In this document: positions 1 through 5,803 of the stretch, piece by piece
Layout: the number at the start of each line of letters is the position of its first letter
Numbering within the stretch: the stretch's first letter is position 1
Origin: Chloroflexota bacterium
GTDB taxonomy: Bacteria > Chloroflexota > Anaerolineae > Aggregatilineales > UBA3940
Direction: 5' to 3'
Assembly: GCA_024643825.1 (NCBI GenBank)
Contig: JAHEME010000192.1
Coordinates: forward strand, 1 to 6,195
DNA: 6,195 nt
Made by a program: the position numbers and the translations under genes
The notes under the pieces: generated by a model
What the model saw: the letters and a program-made list of their open reading frames with translations, nothing else
Told to the model about the DNA's origin: nothing
Databases searched by the model: none

Positions 1-662
1 ACCTGCGCAGGACTGGCAAAGGTTACATTCTCGATCTGAATGGCGGCGACCTGCTGGAGGCGGATGTGGTGATCGTGACTACGCCTACCTATGCCGCCGC
101 TGATCTGGTCGAGGAGTTGGTTCCTGAAGCGTCAAAGATGCTTCGGGCGATTCGTTATGTCAGTACGGGAACCGTTTCGCTCGCCTACCGCGCGGATCAG
201 ATACACCATCCACTGAACGGGTTTGGGCTGGTGATCCCCCGCAGTGAGAATCGGCCTGTAAATGCCATTACCTGGACTTCCACCAAGTTCGACCACCGCG
301 CCCCTGAAGATCATGTTCTGCTGCGGGTGTTCTTTGGCGGATCGCGCCGCCCGGATATGATGGAAAAGCCCGATAGCGAACTGCTGCCCATCGTTCGCTC
401 CGAGTTATCGGCGCTGATGGGAATTGAAGACGAACCCGCGTTGCACCGCATCTATCGCTGGCATCAGGGCAATCCACAGTATGATGTCGATCATCTCCAT
501 CGAGTGGATCAAATCGAAGCCGCGCTGCCCGCTGGACTCTTCCTGACAGGCAGCGCCTACCGGGGCATTGGCGTCCCGGATTGTGTCCACCAGGCGCAGC
601 AAACTGCGCAGCAGGTGCTTAAGACAACCGATATTCTGAGCCACGCAAGAGAGAATTCATGA
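1..662 (+). CDS. hemY: HemY-type protoporphyrinogen/coproporphyrinogen oxidase, C-terminal part (5' truncated)
   Basis: The reading frame is open from position 3 to the TGA at 660-662, giving the last 219 residues of a protein whose family is about 450-480 residues long; the start lies upstream of the window. Near the end (about 531-590) is the FAD-binding C-terminal signature of the family, GLFLTGSAYRGIGVPDC, which in relatives reads LxGNxxRGVGxPDC. Other family-like stretches are ADVVIVTTP early in the fragment, a GFGLVIP segment followed by an R-x-V-N-A-I-T-W strand, and VLLRVFFGG. Members are FAD flavoproteins that use oxygen to oxidise protoporphyrinogen IX to protoporphyrin IX, or coproporphyrinogen III to coproporphyrin III, late in haem synthesis; sequence alone does not choose between these (alternative symbols hemG, pgoX, cgoX). 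The stop overlaps the hemL start in ATGA, which indicates an operon with coupled translation. The family call is firm; the exact substrate is not. Confidence 0.88.
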   Translation, partial: LRRTGKGYILDLNGGDLLEADVVIVTTPTYAAADLVEELVPEASKMLRAIRYVSTGTVSLAYRADQIHHPLNGFGLVIPRSENRPVNAITWTSTKFDHRAPEDHVLLRVFFGGSRRPDMMEKPDSELLPIVRSELSALMGIEDEPALHRIYRWHQGNPQYDVDHLHRVDQIEAALPAGLFLTGSAYRGIGVPDCVHQAQQTAQQVLKTTDILSHARENS

Positions 663-1954
663 AGACAACACGCTCTGAACAATTATTCCAGCACGCAGCA
701 ACCCTGATCCCCGGTGGCGTCAACAGCCCGGTGCGCGCGTTTCGCAGTGTAGGCGGAGTGCCTCGCTTCATCAAACGCGGCCAGGGGGCGTATCTCTGGG
801 ACGAGGACGAGAATCGCTACATTGACTATGTGCTCTCCTGGGGGCCATTGATTCTGGGGCATGCCTATCCGGCAGTAGTCGAGGCGCTTCAGGAGGCGGT
901 GATACGCGGAACAAGCTATGGAGCGCCGACCGCGCTGGAGAGTGATCTGGCAGAATTAGTCATTTCCACCGTGCCTTCGATAGAGATGATCCGGTTTGTC
1001 AACAGCGGCACAGAGGCAACGATGACGGCGCTGCGGTTGGCACGCGCCTACACGGGACGGGAAAAGATCATCAAGTTTGCCGGGAATTATCATGGTCATG
1101 CCGATATGCTGCTGGTGCAGGCGGGGAGCGGCGTCGCCACGCTGGGGCTTCCCGATTCGCCGGGCGTGCCTGCGGCGGTGGCGGCGGATACACTGACGGC
1201 TCCCTACAACGACCTCGACGCGGTGAGCCAGATCTTCGCGCAATATCCCGACTCGATTGCTGCTGTGATCGTCGAGCCAATTGCCGCCAACATCGGTTTT
1301 GTGCTGCCTGAGCCGGGATTTTTGCAAGGACTGCAAGACCTGTGCCGGAAGCACGGCACGGTGTTCATCCTTGATGAGGTCATGACGGGGTTTCGCGTCG
1401 CGCCAGGTGGCGCTCAGGAAGCCTGGGAACTTGACCCCGACCTGACAACGCTGGGCAAGGTAATCGGCGGGGGGCTGCCAGTCGGGGCCTATGCGGGCAA
1501 GCGGGAGATCATGCAGACAGTCGCTCCCGCCGGGCCGATGTATCAGGCAGGGACGCTCTCCGGGAATCCACTGGCAATGACTGCCGGGCTGGCAACCGTT
1601 CGGGCGTTACTGGAACCGGGTGTGTTTGGTCAGATTGCGGACAGTACGACTCGATTGATTGAAGGGATCAAAGAGGCCTCCAGATCGGCGGGAGTCCCGC
1701 TTCAGGCCGGATACGCTGGTACGATGTTTGGCTTCTATTTTCTGAACGAAGAAGGCGCATCGATCACCAACTATGCGGAGGCCAAACAATACGCGGACTC
1801 AGAAAAATATGGCCGCTTCTTCCATGCTATGTTGGAACGTGGAGTTTACTTCGCCCCCAGTCAGTTTGAGGCGGGCTTCATGAGCAACGCCCACAGCGCA
1901 GATGAGATCGAGTCGACCATGCAAGCAGTTGAAACGGTGTTTCAAGGGCTGTAA
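659..1954 (+). CDS. hemL: Glutamate-1-semialdehyde 2,1-aminomutase
   Basis: This complete gene encodes 431 residues, the usual length for the family (about 425-435). The PLP-dependent, class-III-aminotransferase-like enzyme converts glutamate-1-semialdehyde to 5-aminolevulinate in the cytoplasm, the last step of the C5 route into tetrapyrroles. Visible hallmarks are PGGVNSPVRAF (18-28), SWGPLILGH (60-68), the cofactor-phosphate region NSGTEA (115-120), YHGH (144-147), ILDEVMTGFR (237-246) with the PLP-pyridine Asp239, the Schiff-base lysine K267 in TLGKVIGGGLPVGAYAG, and the QAGTLSGNPLAM block (296-307). No key residue is missing. The ATG overlaps the upstream oxidase stop by 4 bp. The Shine-Dalgarno is only a weak AAGAGAG (647-653), so translation probably depends on coupling. 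It is the last gene before the terminator at 1996-2024. Its presence implies the glutamyl-tRNA route (hemA/hemL) rather than an ALA synthase. Confidence 0.97.
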   Translation: MKTTRSEQLFQHAATLIPGGVNSPVRAFRSVGGVPRFIKRGQGAYLWDEDENRYIDYVLSWGPLILGHAYPAVVEALQEAVIRGTSYGAPTALESDLAELVISTVPSIEMIRFVNSGTEATMTALRLARAYTGREKIIKFAGNYHGHADMLLVQAGSGVATLGLPDSPGVPAAVAADTLTAPYNDLDAVSQIFAQYPDSIAAVIVEPIAANIGFVLPEPGFLQGLQDLCRKHGTVFILDEVMTGFRVAPGGAQEAWELDPDLTTLGKVIGGGLPVGAYAGKREIMQTVAPAGPMYQAGTLSGNPLAMTAGLATVRALLEPGVFGQIADSTTRLIEGIKEASRSAGVPLQAGYAGTMFGFYFLNEEGASITNYAEAKQYADSEKYGRFFHAMLERGVYFAPSQFEAGFMSNAHSADEIESTMQAVETVFQGL

Positions 1955-1995
1955 CAGCATCCCTCGTCTGAGAGCATTATTAGAACTTAACGCAT

Positions 1996-2024
1996 CCGCC
2001 CGACTTTATTGTCGGGCGGTTTTT
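1996..2024 (+). terminator. Rho-independent terminator of the hem operon
   Basis: A perfect 9-bp GC-rich stem, CCGCCCGAC (1996-2004) with GTCGGGCGG (2011-2019), encloses a 6-nt loop TTTATT and is followed directly by TTTTT (2020-2024). It lies 41 bp after the hemL stop. Read on the other strand, the hairpin is followed by ATGCG rather than a T-run, so it should act mainly on the hem transcript, although a stem this strong could also slow polymerase arriving from the convergent ABC operon. Confidence 0.95.
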
Positions 2025-2083
2025 GGTTTGAGCACAAAACGAGCCGATTCCGGTCGCGATCTGTTGATTACTCCCGACAGGCT

Positions 2084-3370
2084 CTAGATGACATCTTTTC
2101 GCTTTTGGATGATCAGGATCGCGACAAATAAAATTCCGATGATAATCCCCTGCGCAATCCACGTGGTTGTGACTTTGGCAGTATAGGCCACAAAATCCCG
2201 CTTGTTCACAAACGTCCAGCCCATATCCCGGTTAAGCTGATTCACAAGTGACTCGGCAGGTTGTACCGATGCCCTCCGTGCAATCTGCCATGCAGCAAGG
2301 TCAGTCTGGTATTGCACCATCGTTGCTTGAAAGATATCAGCCTCCGCTGAAAATCGCTGGACATCATCACGATAAGCGTTCTGAATTTCAGTCGCCTGCG
2401 TTTCCCAATCTTGCAACGCGGCAAAATAATCAGCCATCGCGACCAGATCAGACTGATCCTCTGGCTCAACAGGTCGTGGTGGGAGCACTGGTTCCGCTGG
2501 CTCTGGGCGCAGCGGGGGAGGCTCGGCTGGCGGTGGTTCGTCAATCAGAGGATTATAGAACTGCCCTAGGCCAGGGAAGTTACACGACGTGGAATCGAGC
2601 ATGGTCAACCCCATACAGTTACAACCCATATCCTCCTTATCTTGCTCCGTGAGCGCATCACGCTGGTCTTTGGGTAAGTCCCAACAAGCATCGCGGGCCA
2701 CATCGGAGCCGACCCCGGTAATCGACATCAGTGCTTCATAAGGCCACCGGGTTGGGATTGGGAATGTCAGTGTAGGAGGTAATGGGATCAGCGCGCCGCC
2801 TAAAACGATCTGCGGAATCAGCAGAAGAATCACGATCAGAGGGGCCGAATTCGAGTTCGGGGCGATGGCAGAGGAGAACAACCCTACCATCATTCCCGCC
2901 ATCGTTGCCAGAACCATCGTGATGTAGATCATGATGAATTCTGTCGCGCCGCCCGGCATCCGGAACGCCAGATAGCGAATGATTGTATAGGCAGCCGCTT
3001 GATACAGGGCGAGCAGAACAGCGACCCAGACCTTCGACATGATGTAGGGGAATATCTTCAGATTGACCAGCCGCTCACGCCGGTAGATGTCTTGCTCTTT
3101 TACGATCTCGCGCATGGTCGCGAGTGCGCCGATCATCACCCCATTGAGCGGCATCAGAAACAGCACAATCAACACACTGAATACATTACCCTTATAGAAA
3201 TCGAAGGCATCCGGCCCTAGCAGAACCGCCAGCAAAAAGTCAATCAGGCTGATCAGGGGCGCTGCTCCCAGCATCAAGAGCAAGCCAAAACGATCCCGCG
3301 TAAGAATCTTCATATTGCGGGAGGAAAGAATCAAGAATTGCCGAAATGGCAACAGAAGACTGTTATTCAT
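2084..3370 (-). CDS. ABC-2 (ABCG-like) exporter permease subunit with large external loop
   Basis: This 428-residue membrane subunit would pair with the FHA-ABC ATPase encoded just upstream. A short amphipathic start with SSRNMKILTRDR (16-27), typical of the connecting helix in ABCG-type permeases, precedes hydrophobic segments at about 28-51, 62-85, 108-133, 144-170, 176-196 and 401-421, with a positive C-terminus (KRKDVI) that fits cytoplasmic ends. Between TM5 and TM6 is a loop of about 200 residues, predicted to be external. It contains four cysteines (C229, C250, C252, C263, including CNCMG), a proline-rich stretch (14 prolines in 274-303), and a helical segment with aromatic residues every seven positions (333-361). 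The ATG is supported by GAGGGG seven bases upstream, on the stop of the ATPase gene. The gene is in the same frame as the ATPase gene, 12 bp after its TAG, so it resembles the membrane half of transporters that are fused in relatives. Cargo is unknown; no substrate can be read from the sequence. Confidence 0.9.
   Translation of the reverse strand: MNNSLLLPFRQFLILSSRNMKILTRDRFGLLLMLGAAPLISLIDFLLAVLLGPDAFDFYKGNVFSVLIVLFLMPLNGVMIGALATMREIVKEQDIYRRERLVNLKIFPYIMSKVWVAVLLALYQAAAYTIIRYLAFRMPGGATEFIMIYITMVLATMAGMMVGLFSSAIAPNSNSAPLIVILLLIPQIVLGGALIPLPPTLTFPIPTRWPYEALMSITGVGSDVARDACWDLPKDQRDALTEQDKEDMGCNCMGLTMLDSTSCNFPGLGQFYNPLIDEPPPAEPPPLRPEPAEPVLPPRPVEPEDQSDLVAMADYFAALQDWETQATEIQNAYRDDVQRFSAEADIFQATMVQYQTDLAAWQIARRASVQPAESLVNQLNRDMGWTFVNKRDFVAYTAKVTTTWIAQGIIIGILFVAILIIQKRKDVI
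2276..2428 (-). other. Aromatic-heptad coiled-coil segment in the permease external loop
   Basis: Residues 315-365 of the permease are charged and helix-prone. Y333, F340, F347, Y354 and W361 are spaced exactly seven apart, with V337, A344, M351 and L358 four residues after the first four. Together they give a regular a/d heptad in which every d position is aromatic. A coiled-coil or helical hairpin on the external face is inferred; no structure was computed. Confidence 0.6.
2462..2551 (-). other. Proline-rich linker in the permease external loop
   Basis: Residues 274-303 contain 14 prolines, as PPP-x-x-PPP followed by repeated P-x-P and E-P steps, alternating with Glu and Arg. The composition suggests an extended, stiff spacer between the cysteine-containing part of the loop (229-263) and the heptad helix (315-365). 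Low-complexity coding of this kind also creates the long open frame seen on the opposite strand here, which is not taken as a gene. Confidence 0.75.
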
Positions 3371-3388
3371 AGAAGATCCCCTCTAGCG
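3371..3388 (-). promoter_or_regulatory. ATPase-permease junction: TAG stop plus Shine-Dalgarno
   Basis: On the minus strand the ATPase gene ends in TAG (3385-3383). This runs straight into AGGGG (3382-3378; GAGGGG if the G of the stop is counted), then 7 nt, then the permease ATG at 3370. The ribosome-binding site is good and supports an independent permease start at this ATG. The four codons between stop and start are in frame with both genes. Confidence 0.75.
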
Positions 3389-5446
3389 TGCGGCCTGCTG
3401 CGGATTGCTGACAAAGCGGTTCCGGCTCTGAAGCGGAGTAACAATGTACTCCCCATAAGCAGCAGAGTTATAGTAACGCTCCGCCCAAACTGCTGCCGAC
3501 CCCAGTTGGGAATTATCCAGAATGGCATAAATCTCGTCGAACTGGATAGCGCGGTTGAGCCGATTCTGTTCAGAACGATACGGCTCAAAATACTTGAGGG
3601 CTTCATCGGGCGGCCCAAACCATGCAAGATAGCCACCACGCGCCAGAAAGATCACTTTGTCCGCCAGCATCACATTCTTGGTTGCATGGGTGATCAGGAC
3701 GATGGTGCGGCCTTGATCAGCCAGCCGCCGCATCAACTGCATCAAAGAAGTTTCTGTTCCAGGGTCAAGCCCTGTCGTCGGCTCATCTAAGAAGAACAGT
3801 CCCGGCTTCGTTAACAATTCAACGCCAATGGAAACACGTTTCTGCTGACCTCCGCTGAGGCCGTTGATCTGCACATCCTTACGGTGCAGCAGATCAAGGT
3901 CTTCAAGAACTTCTTCCACTCGACTGTGGCGCTCTTCCTTCGAAGTATCCGGTGGCATACGAAGTTGAGCCGTGTAATCGAGCGCCTCAAAAATCGTTAG
4001 CTCCATGTGAATGATGTCTTTTTGAGGCACAAAGCCAATTCGATTTCTTACCGCAGAAAAATTCTTATACACATCAATATCATTGATATAGACCTTCCCA
4101 TGCGTCGCTGGGCGATAACCCGCTATCGAATCGACTAGCGTGGACTTGCCACCCCCACTTTGACCAACTACGACGATGAACTCACGTGGGTGAAACACTA
4201 CAGAGATATCCTGGAGGATGTTGAGGTCTTTGCGTACCCACTTGCTTAGACCTACGGCTTCTACCAGAAGCCCCCCTGATTCTTCGTACTGTGCAAGATT
4301 GTTCTTACCCATCACAAATGTGTAAGACCCAATCGTGATCGTGTCATTGTCTTGAAGCCAGATATCACCCTTGACGCGCTCACCATTCACGAAAGTTCCA
4401 TTGGAAGAGCGCAGGTCTCGCACCCGATACCGCTGCCCGACCCGTTCTACCTGTGCGTGGAAGCGGGACACATTCGGGATGTTCAGTACAACATCGTTGG
4501 TTGGGTCACGGCCGATTGCAACGATATTCTCATCTCCAAACGTGATGGTGCTGCTCCCTGCACCTGCTTCGACCTCACCGGGTGAATTGTAAACCATACT
4601 CACTAACAAACCGGGGTCCTGCCCCCCGATGCGCAGCCGAGAATCATGGCGCAATCGTTGAGAGCCAGAAATCGGGCGGCCCTCATACTGGACGGGATTT
4701 CCCGCATCCGGGGAAGGCACGATAGAGTACCCGCCATTCTCTCGGATCAGCCGGGCATGAGCGCGGGATACGATAATGGAGTTGATGACAATATCATTAT
4801 CTGGAGATCGCCCAATCGAATATTCAGGCTGGGTCAGCGTATAAATACTTGTTTCGTCTCCCGCGATAGTCACAGCTAGGAGGGGCGGCTCTTTTGTGCC
4901 CTGCGGCATGTCGAAGTCTTCCATCCCGCCCAGCATAGTAGCGCCAACATCATACGAAGCAGGAGGTTGCTGCACCTCGGCGGGCCGAGAGACTTGCTTG
5001 GAAACTCGAGTCTCGACGGGGCGCTTGATCTCTGGATCCGGCTCATGAACGGGGGGCGCAGAGGGTAGTGTGCCAACTCCTTCGATTGCCGTCATATCCG
5101 GGGTTTCGACCATAGTAGCGCCAGCCGCGCTCTGAGATGCTGTCGGGGGCATCTGAAGCCGCAGCCAGACATTTCGGCCCAGGCCAATCCGATCGCTGTT
5201 GTACAACTGTGTTGGCTGGTCAATCCGATTGTGATTTACGTAGGTTCCGTTGCTGCTTCCCAGGTCTTCGATGTAATACTGGCCCTCTTGCAGAAAAAAG
5301 CGTGCATGCCGTCGGGAAACACCCGGAGCTTCAATCACAATATCCAGCGACTCATCACGACCCGCCAACAGTTCTTGTTGGTTCAATTCAAATTCACGAC
5401 CCGATGAGCCTTCTAACATCAATAGAGGAAAGGCTTGAGAACTCAC
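3383..5446 (-). CDS. ABC exporter ATPase with three N-terminal FHA domains
   Basis: The product has 687 residues. FHA1 (about 8-97) has GR at 29-30, SRRH at 44-47 and SSNGT at 64-68. FHA2 (about 191-284) has GRS at 212-214 and SRAH at 227-230 but lacks the SxNG signature. FHA3 (about 298-380) has GRD at 312-314, SRFH at 327-330 and SSNGT at 347-351. The ABC domain (about 393-610) is complete: Walker A GQSGGGKST (428-436, K434), Q-loop Q475, signature LSGGQQKR (530-537), Walker B FFLDEP (551-556), D-loop GLD (559-561) and H587. FHA domains bind phosphothreonine peptides, so activity or assembly is probably tuned by Ser/Thr kinases. The ATPase domain lies ahead of the membrane part, as in the ABCG family, and hydrolyses ATP on the cytoplasmic face for the permease encoded next. 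The GTG start is chosen because AAAGGA (5454-5459) lies 7 nt upstream; the next Met (residue 10) would cut off the first FHA strand. The tail after the ABC domain (611-687) resembles the linker that leads into the membrane domain in fused relatives. Confidence 0.93.
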   Translation of the reverse strand: MSSQAFPLLMLEGSSGREFELNQQELLAGRDESLDIVIEAPGVSRRHARFFLQEGQYYIEDLGSSNGTYVNHNRIDQPTQLYNSDRIGLGRNVWLRLQMPPTASQSAAGATMVETPDMTAIEGVGTLPSAPPVHEPDPEIKRPVETRVSKQVSRPAEVQQPPASYDVGATMLGGMEDFDMPQGTKEPPLLAVTIAGDETSIYTLTQPEYSIGRSPDNDIVINSIIVSRAHARLIRENGGYSIVPSPDAGNPVQYEGRPISGSQRLRHDSRLRIGGQDPGLLVSMVYNSPGEVEAGAGSSTITFGDENIVAIGRDPTNDVVLNIPNVSRFHAQVERVGQRYRVRDLRSSNGTFVNGERVKGDIWLQDNDTITIGSYTFVMGKNNLAQYEESGGLLVEAVGLSKWVRKDLNILQDISVVFHPREFIVVVGQSGGGKSTLVDSIAGYRPATHGKVYINDIDVYKNFSAVRNRIGFVPQKDIIHMELTIFEALDYTAQLRMPPDTSKEERHSRVEEVLEDLDLLHRKDVQINGLSGGQQKRVSIGVELLTKPGLFFLDEPTTGLDPGTETSLMQLMRRLADQGRTIVLITHATKNVMLADKVIFLARGGYLAWFGPPDEALKYFEPYRSEQNRLNRAIQFDEIYAILDNSQLGSAAVWAERYYNSAAYGEYIVTPLQSRNRFVSNPQQAAR
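4595..4876 (-). other. Degenerate middle FHA domain (FHA2)
   Basis: Residues 191-284 of the ATPase keep the GR (212-213) and SRAH (227-230) motifs that contact phosphothreonine. Where FHA1 and FHA3 have SSNGT, FHA2 has SPDAGNPV (245-252). N250 might stand in for the usual Asn, but the Ser/Thr-x-Asn-Gly turn is absent. It may bind weakly, bind a different ligand, or serve a structural role. Confidence 0.65.
4931..5122 (-). repeat. Duplicated GATM motif in the FHA1-FHA2 linker
   Basis: The linker between FHA1 and FHA2 (about residues 98-190) is rich in Pro, Glu, Ser and Thr and probably disordered. It carries Gly-Ala-Thr-Met twice, around T111 and T170. The two copies share an identical 12-base coding sequence, GGCGCTACTATG (5111-5122 and 4934-4945). 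A short, acidic, Thr-centred motif of this sort next to FHA domains is a plausible kinase target and phospho-ligand; that role is inferred. Confidence 0.5.
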
Positions 5447-5477
5447 TTAAACATCCTTTACCATTTGCCCTGAATAG

Positions 5478-5510
5478 GTTGTAGCAGCGGAATGTAGCAT
5501 CCCCTACAAC
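5478..5510 (-). promoter_or_regulatory. Candidate leader hairpin of the FHA-ABC operon
   Basis: On the minus strand GTTGTAG (5510-5504) pairs perfectly with CTACAAC (5484-5478). Inside, GGGAT can pair with ATTCC around the 5-nt loop GCTAC, leaving a GCTG bulge on the 3' side, for about 12 pairs in all. The heptamer TGTAGCA also occurs twice on the + strand (5480-5486 and 5493-5499), so the element could instead be a DNA operator with repeated half-sites. No T-run follows, so it is not an intrinsic terminator. Confidence 0.35.
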
Positions 5511-5548
5511 GAGAGAATACAGCAGGCCCCTGTGAGCAAGCAACTGCT

Positions 5549-5577
5549 TTGTCCGTTCTACTTTTCTATGATATAAA
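5549..5577 (+). promoter_or_regulatory. Candidate sigma70-type promoter for the ligase gene
   Basis: TTGTCC (5549-5554, 4 of 6 to the -35 consensus), a 17-bp spacer and TATAAA (5572-5577, 5 of 6 to the -10 consensus). The start point would be near 5584, giving a leader of about 220 nt before the ATG at 5804. It shares its -10 region with the opposing promoter candidate at 5570-5599. Confidence 0.45.
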
Positions 5578-5599
5578 CTGTACGTGCTCTTATTGTCAA
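5570..5599 (-). promoter_or_regulatory. Candidate sigma70-type promoter for the FHA-ABC operon
   Basis: Read on the minus strand: a perfect TTGACA (5599-5594), an 18-bp spacer and TATATC (5575-5570, 4 of 6 to consensus); TATCAT (5 of 6) follows at the less favourable spacing of 20. The leader to the GTG at 5446 would be roughly 115 nt and include the hairpin at 5478-5510. Confidence 0.45.
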
Positions 5600-5788
5600 A
5601 CGCAAAATGGACGCTACAGGAACCTCATAGAGACAGCTATCTGTTCGCTTCGGCAGATGGTATATATTCTCCTGTTTTCTTCACAATTTCCTCGCGTATC
5701 CCCACAGCACGAAACCTTACTTTCGCCGCGTGAGTGCCCCGTTGTAGAATCAATGAGAATGTTCGAGCATAACTGGTTGGTTTATTTC

Positions 5789-5794
5789 AGGAGA
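5789..5794 (+). promoter_or_regulatory. Ribosome-binding site fixing the ligase start
   Basis: AGGAGA lies 9 nt before the ATG at 5804. An in-frame TAG (5801-5803) sits directly against this ATG, so the protein cannot start further upstream in this frame. Confidence 0.8.
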
Positions 5795-5803
5795 TCCCGG
5801 TAG

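Larger units (their letters stand above)
5447..5803. other. Divergent intergenic region
   Basis: This stretch of 357 bp lies between the ABC operon (leftward) and the ligase gene (rightward) and is more AT-rich than the flanking genes. It holds two overlapping promoter candidates (5549-5599), a leader hairpin for the ABC operon (5478-5510) and the ribosome-binding sites of both genes. In the presumed leader of the ligase gene (about 5585-5788) only a minor 5-bp inverted pair (CGAAA 5710-5714 with TTTCG 5721-5725) was seen. No RNA gene or recognisable riboswitch was found. Confidence 0.7.

Noticed and set aside
956..1354. 132-codon minus-strand open frame inside hemL
   Set aside because: It is a shadow of the highly conserved hemL coding sequence; its Arg/His-rich translation is typical of antisense frames.
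2041..2084. GAGCC...GGCTC inverted pair just after the permease stop, followed on the minus strand by GTTTTG, as a terminator of the ABC operon
   Set aside because: The stem has only five pairs around a long loop with poor internal pairing and a short T-run. It is too weak to call; the ABC operon may instead end at or beyond the strong hairpin at 1996-2019, which lacks a T-run in that direction.
2248..2652. 134-codon open frame on the + strand inside the permease gene
   Set aside because: It lies antisense to a well-supported gene, and its openness follows from the proline-rich and charged coding on the other strand. It has no family resemblance.
3338..3790. 150-codon + strand open frame across the ATPase-permease junction
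   Set aside because: It is antisense to conserved ABC motifs, with no ribosome-binding site or recognisable domain.
5661..5668. TATATATT as a second -10 for the ligase gene
   Set aside because: No acceptable -35 hexamer is found at 16-18 bp spacing.
5549..5803. 84-codon open frame, TTG start, ending in a TAG directly against the ligase ATG and in frame with it
   Set aside because: There is no Shine-Dalgarno, the composition does not look protein-like, and the TTG coincides with the -35 candidate. Most likely it is chance open frame in a leader. TAG also ends both ABC genes, so there is no case for TAG recoding here.
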